Below the pieces are notes generated by a model. The model ran no database searches and was not told the origin of the DNA. It was given only the letters and a program-made list of their open reading frames with translations. Below are positions 14,603 to 23,841 of a DNA stretch of 64,000 bases, piece by piece. Source of the stretch: Streptomyces sp. NBC_00358 (GTDB taxonomy: Bacteria > Actinomycetota > Actinomycetes > Streptomycetales > Streptomycetaceae); the NCBI RefSeq assembly GCF_036099295.1, contig NZ_CP107976.1:1178001-1242000 (forward strand). Reading direction: 5' to 3'. Position 1 is the first letter of the stretch; every line of letters begins with the position of its first letter. A program made the position numbers and the translations under genes.

Positions 14603-16483
14603 ATGGACCGCTATCCGCCCATAGCCGACCACGGACTGGTGGGCGATCTCCAGTGCTCCGCTCTGGTCTCCTCCAAGGGCGTCGTGGACTGGTTCGCCGC
14701 CCCGCGCTTCGACTCCCCCAGCATCTTCGCCGCGCTGCTCGACCACGACGGCGGGGGCTGTTTCCGGCTGGCGCCCTCCCTCCCGGAAGGCACCTGGAAG
14801 CAGCTCTACTACCCGGACACGGCCGTACTGGTGACCCGGTTCATGTCACCCGACGGGGTGGGTGAGGTACTCGACTGGATGGCTCCGGACCGCACCGGCA
14901 CCCCCTCCGCCCGGCACCGCCTCGTCCGGGCGGTGCGGACGGTGCGGGGCACCATCCGGTTCGACCTGGAGTGCCGCCCGCGCTTCGACTACGCGCGCGC
15001 CGGCCACGATCTCGTCCTCGGTCCTGACGGCGCCGTCTTCCGGAGTCCGGGGATCACCGCGTTCCTGCAGAGCACCTTTCCGCTGGAGCGGGCCGGACAG
15101 GACGTCCGCGGCGCCGTCACCCTGAACGCCGGCGAGATGGCCACGGCCGTGTTCACGGTGGACGGGCCGGACGCCACGGCACCGGCGCCGCCCACCGTGG
15201 ACGGGACCGAGCGGAACATGGCGGAGACCATCGAGTTCTGGCAGGGCTGGGTGCGGACCTCCCGGTACCGGGGCCGCTGGCCCGACATGGTGCACCGCTC
15301 CGCGATCACCCTCAAGCTCCTCACGTACGCGCCCACCGGCGCCCCGGTCGCCGCGGCCACGATGGGCCTGCCGGAACAGGTGGGCGGCGAGCGCAACTGG
15401 GACTACCGCTACACCTGGGTACGGGACGGATCTCTGTCCCTGCGGGCGCTGCTCGACCTCGGGTTCGCCGAGGAGGCCACGGCGTTCACCCACTGGCTGC
15501 GCGAACGGCTGATGGAACGCCTGGACCGGGAGGGCGAAGCGCTGCAGATCATGTACCGGGTGGACGGGACACCCCTGCTGGGCGAGGAGATCCTGGACCA
15601 CTTCGAGGGCTACCGGGGCTCCTCGCCCGTACGGGTCGGCAACGCCGCCGCCGACCAGCTCCAGCTCGACATCTACGGCGAGGCCCTCTACGGCCTGTCG
15701 GAGGGCCGCGAGATCGGCATCCAGGCCGACTACGCCGGCTGGAAGGCCGTGGCCCGCACCCTGGACTGGCTCGCCGACAACTGGGACCGCCCCGACGAGG
15801 GCATCTGGGAGACCCGGGGCGGGCGCAAGGACTTCACCTACAGCCGGGTGATGTGCTGGTCCGCGTTCAACCGCGGCCTGCGGCTGGCCCGCGCCTGGAG
15901 CCGCCCGGCGAACACGGCACTGTGGACCCGGGCCCGGGACGCCGTCCTGGAGCAGGTGATGGAGCGCGGCTGGAACGACAAGGAGAAGGCGTACGTCCAG
16001 TACTACGGCGGCGATGTCCTGGACGCCTCGCTCCTGCTCATCCCCCGGGTCGGGTTCCTGGGCGCGAAGGACCCGACCTGGCTGTCGACGCTCGACGCGA
16101 TGGGCCGGACCCTGGTCTCCGACAGCCTCGTCTACCGCTACGACCCCGCCGCCTCCCCGGACGGCCTGCGGGGCTCGGAGGGCACCTTCAGTCTCTGCAC
16201 CTTCCTGTACGTCGACGCGCTGGCCCGCTCCGGCCGGCTGGCCGAGGCGCGCTACACGTTCGAGAAGATGCATACCTACGCCAACCATGTGGGCCTCTTC
16301 GGGGAGGAAGTGGGCCCGACCGGCGAGCAACTGGGCAACTTCCCCCAGGCGTTCACGCATCTGTCGCTGATCATGGCGGCCACCACGCTCGACGAGGCCC
16401 TCGACCGGCTGCGGGACGGAGACCGGGCGACACCGCCGTACGGACGCAGGCGTACCGACACCGCCGTACCTGGATCCCTGTAG
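14603..16483 (+). CDS. GH15 glycosidase (glucoamylase/trehalase-like)
   Basis: 626 residues, no signal peptide. The N-terminal super-sandwich starts YPPIADHGLVGDLQCSALVSSKGVVDWFAAPRFDSPS, the standard opening of actinobacterial GH15 proteins. The (alpha/alpha)6 catalytic domain has ERNWDYRYTWVRDGSLSLRALLDLGF, and the general acid/base pair is expected in GIWETRGGRKDFTYSRVMCW (Glu) and in LFGEEVGPTGEQLGNFPQAFTH (Glu of GEE/GNFPQ). In mycobacteria and Streptomyces this cytoplasmic type can act as trehalase as well as on maltosides; the sequence alone does not decide. It is followed 37 bp later by the cyclase-family gene in the same direction. Confidence 0.92.
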   Translation: MDRYPPIADHGLVGDLQCSALVSSKGVVDWFAAPRFDSPSIFAALLDHDGGGCFRLAPSLPEGTWKQLYYPDTAVLVTRFMSPDGVGEVLDWMAPDRTGTPSARHRLVRAVRTVRGTIRFDLECRPRFDYARAGHDLVLGPDGAVFRSPGITAFLQSTFPLERAGQDVRGAVTLNAGEMATAVFTVDGPDATAPAPPTVDGTERNMAETIEFWQGWVRTSRYRGRWPDMVHRSAITLKLLTYAPTGAPVAAATMGLPEQVGGERNWDYRYTWVRDGSLSLRALLDLGFAEEATAFTHWLRERLMERLDREGEALQIMYRVDGTPLLGEEILDHFEGYRGSSPVRVGNAAADQLQLDIYGEALYGLSEGREIGIQADYAGWKAVARTLDWLADNWDRPDEGIWETRGGRKDFTYSRVMCWSAFNRGLRLARAWSRPANTALWTRARDAVLEQVMERGWNDKEKAYVQYYGGDVLDASLLLIPRVGFLGAKDPTWLSTLDAMGRTLVSDSLVYRYDPAASPDGLRGSEGTFSLCTFLYVDALARSGRLAEARYTFEKMHTYANHVGLFGEEVGPTGEQLGNFPQAFTHLSLIMAATTLDEALDRLRDGDRATPPYGRRRTDTAVPGSL

Positions 16484-16520
16484 CGAGATCCCCTGAACCG
16501 AGATCGCCGGGAGCACGCTC

Positions 16521-17459
16521 ATGTCCGATCCCACAGAAACCGCCGGCGCACCGCGGATGAGCCCCGAGGAGTTCCGGACGCTGTACCGACGCCTCCGGGA
16601 CCGTGCCGAGGGCCCCGGCCAGGGAGCGCCCCACGTCACGCCCGAGCAGTTGCGTGCCGCCGCAGCCGAGGTCAGGGCCGGACGGACGGTCACCATGGCC
16701 GCGCCGGTGGACACCCGGCCCGGACCGGACAACGCGGAGCCCGCGGTCCACCGGCTGACCGGCCCGCCGGCCGGGGAGGCGGGCGCCCCTGGCCTGCACT
16801 TCGCCTTCGACCGGTTCGCCATGAACGTGCACGGAGACGCCGACAGCCATCTCGACGCGCTCTGCCACGTCATCTACGACGGCACCCTGCACGGCGGAGT
16901 CCCGGCGACCTCGCTGACCGCCGAGGGGGCCACGGAACTGTCCGTGGACGCGGTCCGCGACGGGCTCGTGGGCCGCGGAGTCCTGCTCGACATCCCGAGG
17001 CTGCGCGGTGTGCCCTGGCTGGAGCCGGGCGACAGCGTCACCGCGCGGGACCTCGTCGCCGCCGAGTCCGCCCAGAACGTACGGGTAGGGGCGGGCGACC
17101 TGCTGTTCGTGCGCGTCGGTCACCGCCGTCGGCGCGCGGAGTGCGGACCGTGGGACAGCGCGCGGGCACGGGCGGGGATCCATCCCGGCGCGATCGAGTT
17201 CCTGGCGGACCGGCGGGTCGCCGCGCTCGGCGGCGACGGCAACAACGACACCGCCCCGAGCCCGGTCGACACGGTGGGCTTCCCCACCCATGTCCTGGCG
17301 ATCCACGCCCTGGGCCTCTATCTGCTGGACTACCTGCAGTTCGAGGACCTCGCGGAGATCTGCGAGGCGGAGGGACGCTGGTCCTTCCTGTGCGTGGTCG
17401 CGCCGCTCCGACTACCGGCGGCCACGGGCTCACCGGTCAACCCGATCGCCCTCCTGTGA
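16521..17459 (+). CDS. cyclase family protein (kynurenine formamidase-like fold)
   Basis: 312 residues. The metal-binding signature HxDxxxH of the cyclase/arylformamidase superfamily is visible as VHGDADSHLDALCHVIYDG, in a variant where the usual GT before the His is DS. Further conserved parts are RGVLLDIPRLRGVPWLEPG, GDLLFVRVGHRRRRAECG, and AALGGDGNNDTAPSPVDTVGFPTHVLAIHALGLYLLDYLQFEDLAEICE. Family members hydrolyse amides or lactone-like bonds using a dinuclear metal site; in this actinobacterial subfamily the substrate is not known. It likely shares a transcript with the GH15 gene. Its end is only 14 bp from the convergent membrane protein gene. Confidence 0.88.
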   Translation: MSDPTETAGAPRMSPEEFRTLYRRLRDRAEGPGQGAPHVTPEQLRAAAAEVRAGRTVTMAAPVDTRPGPDNAEPAVHRLTGPPAGEAGAPGLHFAFDRFAMNVHGDADSHLDALCHVIYDGTLHGGVPATSLTAEGATELSVDAVRDGLVGRGVLLDIPRLRGVPWLEPGDSVTARDLVAAESAQNVRVGAGDLLFVRVGHRRRRAECGPWDSARARAGIHPGAIEFLADRRVAALGGDGNNDTAPSPVDTVGFPTHVLAIHALGLYLLDYLQFEDLAEICEAEGRWSFLCVVAPLRLPAATGSPVNPIALL

Positions 17460-17473
17460 GCGGCCGGCTCCGG

Positions 17474-17908
17474 CTACACCCGGGCCCCGTGCACGTGCTT
17501 CGGCTCGGTCAGCAGGCCGTAGATGACCAGCAGGGACACGAGCATCGTGAACACCGACCAGAACGGGTACACCGGCAGGAAGATCATCTGGGCGACCAGG
17601 GCGAACGCGGCCAGGCAGATGCCCGTCAGCCGCGCTCCCCTGGAGCCCACGAACACGCCGAGACTCGCGAGCGCCATCACGATGCCGAGGACGACGAAGA
17701 TCCAGCCCCAGGCCGTGTAGTTGAGGATGAGCAGTCGGTTGCCCTGGGAGTACACCTTCGAGTAGTAGCCGTGGTTGAAGATCGCCACGAAGCCGTTGAG
17801 AAGGTTGAACAGGGCACTGACCATGAGCAGGATCCCGGCGAAGGCCACCCAGTGCGAACGCTCCATCGGTGGCACGAGGTCGTCTGGCTCAGAGGCTTGT
17901 CGCTGCAT
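17474..17908 (-). CDS. small four-helix membrane protein (DUF7144-like)
   Basis: 144 residues from ATG 17908; ATG 17917 is an equally possible start and no good ribosome site distinguishes them. Four hydrophobic helices are clear: WVAFAGILLMVSALFNLLNGFVAIF, YTAWGWIFVVLGIVMALASLGVFVG, LTGICLAAFALVAQMIFLPVYPFW and SVFTMLVSLLVIYGLL. A polar loop HGYYSKVYSQGNRLLILN lies between helices 1 and 2. Such proteins are frequent in Streptomyces and often neighbour genes for ion transport or redox stress, as here. Function unknown. It is upstream-independent from the antiporter gene, 145 bp away on the same strand. Confidence 0.8.
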   Translation of the reverse strand: MQRQASEPDDLVPPMERSHWVAFAGILLMVSALFNLLNGFVAIFNHGYYSKVYSQGNRLLILNYTAWGWIFVVLGIVMALASLGVFVGSRGARLTGICLAAFALVAQMIFLPVYPFWSVFTMLVSLLVIYGLLTEPKHVHGARV

Positions 17909-18053
17909 GACAACCATGAGATCCAGCCGGGCGGCGGACCGCAATTCGTACGGGACCGTTGGTGTTCCGACGCGACGGTGACGGCCGGCCCGCAGGGGCC
18001 GTCGTCGGGCCGGGCACTCGGCCCTCCGCCGGTCCGCGGCGCCGGGCCCGCCG

Positions 18054-19832
18054 TCAGTCCGCCCGTACCGCGCCGGTCACCCGGGCCGGACCGAGCAGGA
18101 TCGCGGTGTCCTGGGCCCCGGGCCGCGGGGCGCTGGTCTCGGTGACCGGTTCCAGCCGCCCGTCCGGCCGTACGAGGAACAGCAGCGCGTGCCCGGCCGG
18201 GATGCCCGGTCCGACGGGGCGGAAGGTGATCCGCGCGCCGCTCTCGTAGCGGCGGGCCAGCTCCGGTCTGTTCAGCTCGGCCCCGAACAGGGTGTCGCCG
18301 GTCGTGTAGGGGGCGACCACGCCGTGGCTCAGACCGGGCGGCCCGAGCCGGTGGACGAACCCGTCGACCGTGCCGCGCAGGGTCTCCGACGCCAGCGCGT
18401 TGAAGTCGTCCTCCTCGGTGAGCAGCAGGACGCCGGTGATCCCTTCGAGTTCCGCTCCCTCGCCGGTGGCGGCGGCGAGCAGTTCACCGGGCGCCAGGCT
18501 CAGTCCGGCTTCCCGGATCAGGTCGCGTTGCTCCTCTCGTCCGGCCCACATCAGCACGTCGAGGCCCGCCGAGCGAAAGGCGCGTCCCAGGTCGATCGCC
18601 CAGGGGTCGCCGCCCACGAGCAACGGCCGGGCCCGCGCGGGACGCAGCGCGCCCAGACGCCGGGCGACGGGGTGCGCGCTCAGCCCGTACAGCGTCACCG
18701 TGGTGACGATCACCAGGAAGGTGGCGGGCAGGATCTTCTGGGCGCCGCCCACATGATCCGAGACCAGTGCGGCGGAGAAGGTGGAGGCGGTGGACGCGGC
18801 GACGATTCCGCGGGGTGCCATCCATCCGATGAACGCCCTCTCGGCGCGGAGCACGTCCGTTCCGGCGGTGGACAGGAACGCGACCAGCGGCCTGACCACC
18901 AGGACCAGGGCGGCTACCAGCACGAGCGTGGGCAGGATGATGTGGCGCAGCGACGCCGGGGTGACCGTAGCCGAGATGGAGATGAACAGCAGCCCGATGA
19001 TCAGCGACACCAGCGTCTCGAGGAAGGGGCGGCGCGCCGGGAGGGACACGCCCGGCAGATTGGCGAGGGCCATTCCCATGACGACAGCGGCGATGAGTCC
19101 GGTGTCGTCCCGGATCACGTCGCACAGGGCCGCCACGCCGACCGCGGCGGCGAGTTGCACGGTCGTGCCCAGCACCTCGCCCAGGTGCAGGCGGCTGAGA
19201 AGGAACCACAGCACGGCGGCCCCGACCGCGCCTCCGATCAGTCCGACGGCCGAACTCACCGCGAACTGACCGATTTTGCCGCCCGGGCCTCTGCCGCCGC
19301 TGGCGACGACGGCGTGGAAGACGAGCGCCCCGAGGATGCCTCCGACCGGGTCGATCAGCGACCCTTCCCAGATCAGGATGTGCTGCAACCGCTCGGTGGG
19401 CCGTACGAAGTGGAGCAGCGGGCCGACGACCGTGGGCCCCGAGACGACGAGGATCACGCCGAGCATGACCGCCGAGCTCTTCGACATGCCCAGCAGCGGT
19501 ACCGCGAGAACGGCGGTGACCGCCCAGGTGATCAGGACACCGATCCAGATGAGTCGCGCCACGACGCGCCGCATGTGTCCGTGCAGCCTGCGCACGTTCA
19601 GGCCGAGCCCGGCTTCGTAGAGGATCACCGCGACGGCGAGCGACACCATCGGGGAGAAGGCGTCCCCGAGCAGTTCGTCGGGGTTGACGATGTCGGTCAG
19701 GGCGCCGGCGGTGAAGCCGACCGGCAGCAGGACGATCAGGGCCGGGATCCGCAGCCGGCCGGCCAGCAGTTGGGAGCCGACGGCCAGGACGACGATCAGT
19801 CCGAGGCCCTCAAGGATCTGATTCTCCGTCAT
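18054..19832 (-). CDS. CPA1-type cation/proton antiporter with C-terminal regulatory domain
   Basis: 592 residues. About twelve membrane helices occupy residues 5-390, with family motifs: AVILYEAGLGLNVRRLHGH (helix 3), SGPTVVGPLLHFVRPTERLQHILIWEGSLIDPVGGILGALVF (the ND/D region that carries the transported ion), and AERAFIGWMAPRGIVAASTASTFSAAL. The last 190 residues are a soluble Rossmann-like TrkA-N/RCK-type domain (LLVGGDPWAIDLGRAFRSAGLDVLMWAG) that would bind a nucleotide. It exports Na+ or K+ in exchange for H+ to control pH and osmotic balance. ATG 19832. The cydAB-like operon lies upstream on the same strand, 93 bp away. Confidence 0.92.
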   Translation of the reverse strand: MTENQILEGLGLIVVLAVGSQLLAGRLRIPALIVLLPVGFTAGALTDIVNPDELLGDAFSPMVSLAVAVILYEAGLGLNVRRLHGHMRRVVARLIWIGVLITWAVTAVLAVPLLGMSKSSAVMLGVILVVSGPTVVGPLLHFVRPTERLQHILIWEGSLIDPVGGILGALVFHAVVASGGRGPGGKIGQFAVSSAVGLIGGAVGAAVLWFLLSRLHLGEVLGTTVQLAAAVGVAALCDVIRDDTGLIAAVVMGMALANLPGVSLPARRPFLETLVSLIIGLLFISISATVTPASLRHIILPTLVLVAALVLVVRPLVAFLSTAGTDVLRAERAFIGWMAPRGIVAASTASTFSAALVSDHVGGAQKILPATFLVIVTTVTLYGLSAHPVARRLGALRPARARPLLVGGDPWAIDLGRAFRSAGLDVLMWAGREEQRDLIREAGLSLAPGELLAAATGEGAELEGITGVLLLTEEDDFNALASETLRGTVDGFVHRLGPPGLSHGVVAPYTTGDTLFGAELNRPELARRYESGARITFRPVGPGIPAGHALLFLVRPDGRLEPVTETSAPRPGAQDTAILLGPARVTGAVRAD

Positions 19833-19925
19833 GGACGTTTCCCTGCACGGTTGTTGTGGCCGACGGGTCGGTACGTCGCGGTCCGTTGTCCGGGAGGGCG
19901 CGGCGGTCGGCCCGCGCCGGAGCGG

Positions 19926-20969
19926 TCAGCCCGCGTCCGGACTGCCCGCTCCGCCCTCGACGTCCGCGTCGGTCTGGGCCTCCAGCAGGCCTCGGGTGTC
20001 GAGGCGGTAGAGCAGCACCAGCGCGGGCCCCACGAGCACGATCGCGATCGCCGTGACGATCAGCAGCCAGTGCAGCGACCCCGCCGCGCCCGCGGCCTGC
20101 TGGACCGTGAGGGAGGTGGGAATGAGGTAGGGCCGCTGGGCGGCGCCCCAGGCGGCGATCACCAGGACCACGGCGCCCACCGACGTGAACCGGGCCCAGC
20201 CCGCGGCCCGTCCGGCGACCAGCCACGCGGTGGCGGCCGCGGCCAGCGCCGAGAGGATGACGAGCAGCAGCCCCAGACCGTGGGTGAGGCCGTGGTAGAC
20301 GTAGGCGGTGTGATCGCGGGTCTCGCCGAGCCCGATCAGGGCCAGGACGGTCACGACGGCGAGGCTGCACCAGGCGCGCCGCCGGAAGTAGACGATCAGG
20401 TCCGGGGCGTCGAAGCGACGGGCGTCCGCGGTGAGGAAGACGGCCCCGAGGAACGCGGTGGCCGCGACGGCGAGGAGTCCGGCGACGATGGAGGTCGTAC
20501 TGGCCCACACGTCGGCGGAGGCGGTGACGCCGGGGGCGGCCCGGCCGGAGGCCACGCCGCCGACCGCCGCGCCCAGGAAGAACGGGGTCAGCAGCGAGGC
20601 GACGGCGAAGACGGCGCCGAAGATCCGGCGCTGGGCCAGCCGGTGGGTGGGTTTGCGCAGGGCGAATCCCGCGCCGCGCAGCACCAGACCGACGGCGGCC
20701 AGGGCGAGCGGCAGCCACATGGCGCTGAACACGGCCTCGAAGAAGACCGGGAAGCCGGTCCACATGAGGATGAACACGAAGATCAGCCAGACGTTGTTGA
20801 CCTCCCAGACCGGTTCCATGGCGTCGTCGATCAGACGGCGCGGCCGGCTGCCCCGCCGGGTGCCGCCGGCGGCCAGGTCCCAGAACCCGGCCCCGTAGTC
20901 GACACCGCCGCCGCAGGCGTAGGCGGCCGTCGCCAGGAGCAGGACCCAGGCCGCCACCGTGGCGGTCAT
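19926..20969 (-). CDS. cydB: bd-type quinol oxidase subunit II
   Basis: 347 residues with about nine membrane helices. The CydB opening is recognisable as AAWVLLLATAAYACGGGVDYGAGFWDLAAGG, then DDAMEPVWEVNNVWLIFVFILMWTGFP, the conserved subunit II stretch around the first long loop. Helices such as IFGAVFAVASLLTPFFLGAAVGGVASG follow. With subunit I it forms the membrane terminal oxidase that reduces oxygen with quinol. The ATG at 20969 overlaps the TGA of cydA by four bases (ATGA), so translation is coupled. The genes for the cydDC assembly transporter are not next to it. Confidence 0.9.
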   Translation of the reverse strand: MTATVAAWVLLLATAAYACGGGVDYGAGFWDLAAGGTRRGSRPRRLIDDAMEPVWEVNNVWLIFVFILMWTGFPVFFEAVFSAMWLPLALAAVGLVLRGAGFALRKPTHRLAQRRIFGAVFAVASLLTPFFLGAAVGGVASGRAAPGVTASADVWASTTSIVAGLLAVAATAFLGAVFLTADARRFDAPDLIVYFRRRAWCSLAVVTVLALIGLGETRDHTAYVYHGLTHGLGLLLVILSALAAAATAWLVAGRAAGWARFTSVGAVVLVIAAWGAAQRPYLIPTSLTVQQAAGAAGSLHWLLIVTAIAIVLVGPALVLLYRLDTRGLLEAQTDADVEGGAGSPDAG

Positions 20970-22450
20970 CGCGTGTCTCCCGGGCCGGGCGGCGGGCCGG
21001 ACTCCGGTGGGGCGGCGGGCCCGCGTGCCGCGTCGACCCTTTCTCGGCGGGGCCCGTAGGGCGTATCGGCCTCCGGCTCGTGGCCGGGCTCGCCGGGGCT
21101 CGCGCCCGCGAGACGCCATCGTCTGCTCATCTTCATGACGACGCCCAGGAACGCGCCGAACATGAGCACGTAGACCGCGACCACGATGCCGAACATCGTC
21201 CACAGCGAACCGGCCGCGGTGGGCGTGACCGCGTCGGAGACCCGCATGTACTGATAGACGATCCAGGGCTGGCGGCCCACCTCGGTGGTGATCCAGCCGC
21301 ATTCGACCGTGACCACGCTGGCCACTCCGGCGACGGCCGCGCACCGGAAGAACCACGGAGAGCGGGGCAGATCACGGCGGCGCAGCCAGCACCAGCCGTA
21401 CCAGAGCGCGAGCAGGATCAGCACACTGCCGATGGTGGCCATGATGTCGAAGGCCCAGTGCACGATGTTCGCCTGCGTCGGGGTGGGGCGGTCCTCGGCG
21501 GGTACCGAGGTGAGCCCCGTGACCTTGGTGCTCGGTCTGCCGCCGGCCAGGATGGAGTCCAGTTGGGGGATCTTGATGCCGCCCTTGATGCTGCCGTCGG
21601 ACTGGAGCCGGCCGAAGAGGTATTCGGGAACGTGCGAGCCGGTCTTCCAGACCAGCTCCGCGGCGGCGAACTTCACCGGCTGCTTCACGTAGATCTGCCG
21701 GGCGATGTTGTCGCCGAGGAAGAACTGCACGGGCGTGAGGATCGCCGCGACGGTGAACGGCACGCAGAACCCGAGCCGGTGATACCGGTCCCGCCGGCCG
21801 CGCAGCCAGCCGACCGCGTAGACCCCGGCCACGACATAGCCCGCCGTCAGGAACATCGCGACGACGAAGTGCCAGTACTCGGGCCCGAACATGGGGGTGA
21901 ACACGGCCGAGCGCACGTCGACGTTCGTGGGCCTGCCCTGGGAGTCCAGGGTGAAGCCCTGGGGTGTGTTCATCCATGAGTTCGCGCCGATGATGCCGAA
22001 CGCGCCCATCAGCGCGGCGAGCGGCAGCGGTGTGGCGAGCCAGAAGTGCGGCCACGCCGGGAGGCGGCGCCAGCCGTAGAGGTAGACGGCGATGAGGACC
22101 GCTTCGAGGAAGAAGGCCCAGGCCTCCACGCCGAAGCCGAGGCCGAAGACGTCTCCCCAGGTGCCCATCATCTTCGGCCACAGCAGCCCGAACTCGAACG
22201 ACAGCACGGTGCCGGTGACGATGCCGACGGCGAACTGCACGGCCATGACGGCCGACCAGCGCCGGGCCAGCAGCAGGGCGACCGGGTCGTTCCTGCGCAG
22301 GGCGCGGTGGTGCATGACGAGGGTGATGAACGGCAGGGCCACGCCCAGCGGCACGAGGATGATGTGGGTGGCCAGGGTGAAGGCCATCAGCTCGCGCGCG
22401 GGCAGCAGTTGCCCGGGAGTGCCGGCCAGGAGGACGAATGCCTTGCTCAT
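20966..22450 (-). CDS. cydA: bd-type quinol oxidase subunit I (CIO-like)
   Basis: 494 residues, nine membrane helices. Heme-region motifs are present: the helix-1 His in MAFTLATHIILVPLG, TGTVLSFEFGLLWPKMMGTWGDVFGLGFGVEAWAFFLEAVLIAVYLYGW in helices 3-4 with the two conserved Glu, and QPWIVYQYMRVSDAVTP, the GRQPW-type Q-loop end. The N-terminus and short Q-loop differ from canonical E. coli CydA and look more like the cyanide-insensitive oxidase branch. It catalyses quinol oxidation and oxygen reduction under low oxygen or stress. First gene of a two-gene operon with the subunit II gene. Confidence 0.9.
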   Translation of the reverse strand: MSKAFVLLAGTPGQLLPARELMAFTLATHIILVPLGVALPFITLVMHHRALRRNDPVALLLARRWSAVMAVQFAVGIVTGTVLSFEFGLLWPKMMGTWGDVFGLGFGVEAWAFFLEAVLIAVYLYGWRRLPAWPHFWLATPLPLAALMGAFGIIGANSWMNTPQGFTLDSQGRPTNVDVRSAVFTPMFGPEYWHFVVAMFLTAGYVVAGVYAVGWLRGRRDRYHRLGFCVPFTVAAILTPVQFFLGDNIARQIYVKQPVKFAAAELVWKTGSHVPEYLFGRLQSDGSIKGGIKIPQLDSILAGGRPSTKVTGLTSVPAEDRPTPTQANIVHWAFDIMATIGSVLILLALWYGWCWLRRRDLPRSPWFFRCAAVAGVASVVTVECGWITTEVGRQPWIVYQYMRVSDAVTPTAAGSLWTMFGIVVAVYVLMFGAFLGVVMKMSRRWRLAGASPGEPGHEPEADTPYGPRRERVDAARGPAAPPESGPPPGPGDTR

Positions 22451-22534
22451 GCGGGCCTCATTGGCTGGTGCCGGCGGTGGAACGCGGGTGCCGGGGTCGG
22501 CGAGGAGTGCGGGGTGAGCGCGGGCGCCACCGCC

Positions 22535-23374
22535 TCAGCCGCCGGTGGCGAAGCCGGGGAAGAGGGTCATCCCGCCGTCGACGAACAGGGTCGTGCCCAC
22601 CACGTAGTCCATGAGGTCGGAGGCCAGGACCGTCACCGCGGCGGCGATGTCCTCGGGGTCCCCGACCCTGCGGTAGGGGATCAGTTTGAGCAGTTCCGCC
22701 TCGGCCTCGGGGGTCTCCCACGCGCTGCGGTTGATCGGGGTCTTGATGGCACCCGGCGCGACCGCGTTGACCCGGATCCCGTGCGGGCCCAGTTCCTGCG
22801 CGAGCGTCTGCATGAGCATCAGGACCCCGCCCTTGGACGCGGCGTAGTTCAGGTGACCGGACCAGGGGATGATCTGGTGCACGGAACTCATGCAGACGAT
22901 CTTTCCGGCGGAGCGGGAGGTCTCGGGCACGACACCGCGGCGCAGGAACTCCTTGGTCGCCTCCCTGGCGCACAGGAACTGCCCGGTGAGGTTGACGTCG
23001 ATGACCTTGCGCCACTGGGCGAGGGTCATGTCGGTCACGGAGGCGTCCCGTTGCAGACCGGCGTTGGCCACCAGGATGTCGATGGTGCCGAACTCCTCCA
23101 GCATGCGGGCGAACATGCCGACGACCTGGCCCTCGTCGGACACGTCCGCCTCGTGCGCGAAGGCCCGCACGCCGAAGCCCTGGATCTGCCGGACCACGTC
23201 CTCGGCGGCCTCCTGCCCGGATACGTAGTTGACGACCACGTCCGCGCCCGCCCGGCCCAGGGCGATCGCCGTCGCCAGTCCGATGCCGGAGTTCGCCCCG
23301 GTCACCAGCGCCTTCTGGCCCCGCAACAGCGGCAGCGTCCCGAGCTGCCCGCCGGTGTCCACGCCTGAGGTCAC
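22535..23374 (-). CDS. SDR-family oxidoreductase (glucose 1-dehydrogenase type)
   Basis: 279 residues from GTG 23374, six bases after GGGAG. Classical SDR motifs: TGANSGIG at 25-32, NAG at 104-106, catalytic Ser163/164, Tyr177 and Lys181 (NYAASKGG), and PGAIKTPIN after the active site. The C-terminus VDGGMTLFPGF is typical of glucose 1-dehydrogenase/3-oxoacyl reductase-like SDRs. It uses NAD(P)(H) to interconvert an alcohol and ketone. With the gluconokinase across the divergent 467-bp gap it could belong to a glucose-gluconate oxidation route, though this is inference from position. Confidence 0.9.
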   Translation of the reverse strand: MTSGVDTGGQLGTLPLLRGQKALVTGANSGIGLATAIALGRAGADVVVNYVSGQEAAEDVVRQIQGFGVRAFAHEADVSDEGQVVGMFARMLEEFGTIDILVANAGLQRDASVTDMTLAQWRKVIDVNLTGQFLCAREATKEFLRRGVVPETSRSAGKIVCMSSVHQIIPWSGHLNYAASKGGVLMLMQTLAQELGPHGIRVNAVAPGAIKTPINRSAWETPEAEAELLKLIPYRRVGDPEDIAAAVTVLASDLMDYVVGTTLFVDGGMTLFPGFATGG

Positions 23375-23841
23375 TGCCGTCTCCCATTCGTCGGTTCGCC
23401 CTGTGCGGGGACCGGCACGCGCCCTCGGCCCGTCCCGGGCGTGCCCGTCCGGCACGGCGCCGGTGCCCTTGGGCCGCGGGCGGTTCCCGTCCGCCGTGGG
23501 CGTGCCGGCCTCGGGTACGCAAGCCCCGCACCCGAGGCAACCACTCCCGCCCGAGGACGGCGAGGGCGGACCCGCCCGACTCGGCCGTTGGAAGTAGCCG
23601 GGTCCCTCCGGCGGAGCAACCGCCCGGTCCCGGGCGCCGCGCGGGGCGAGAGGGCCCCGCGGTCGGGTCCGCCTCGGCGCGGAACCGCTCCGCGCCGAGG
23701 GGCGTCGCCCCGCGTCCGCGGCGCGTCCGTCCGGGTGCATTCCTCCGGACCCGCCTCACCGCACGGGCCCGGTGTCCCGGCGCTCCCGGCAGGATTCCGG
23801 TGGGCACCCCTGTCCTGTCGGATCGATCCACGAGGAGCCGC
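23375..23841. other. 467-bp divergent intergenic region with two perfect hairpins
   Basis: I see no gene here. Two strong inverted repeats stand out: 9-bp arms 23508-23516 / 23530-23538, and 11-bp arms 23672-23682 / 23690-23700 with a 7-nt loop. They are too far from either gene end to be their terminators, since both genes start, not stop, here. They could be remnants of a lost gene, leader structures, or chance in GC-rich DNA. Confidence 0.4.

Noticed and set aside
12685..14865. 726-codon frame opposite the aldo/keto reductase and DUF389 genes
   Set aside because: Antisense shadow; composition rich in Asp, Gly and Arg, no domain.
18189..21059. 956-codon open frame opposite the antiporter and oxidase genes
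   Set aside because: Composed of Gly, Arg, Asp and Gln strings, typical of an antisense frame in GC-rich DNA, and spans two real genes.
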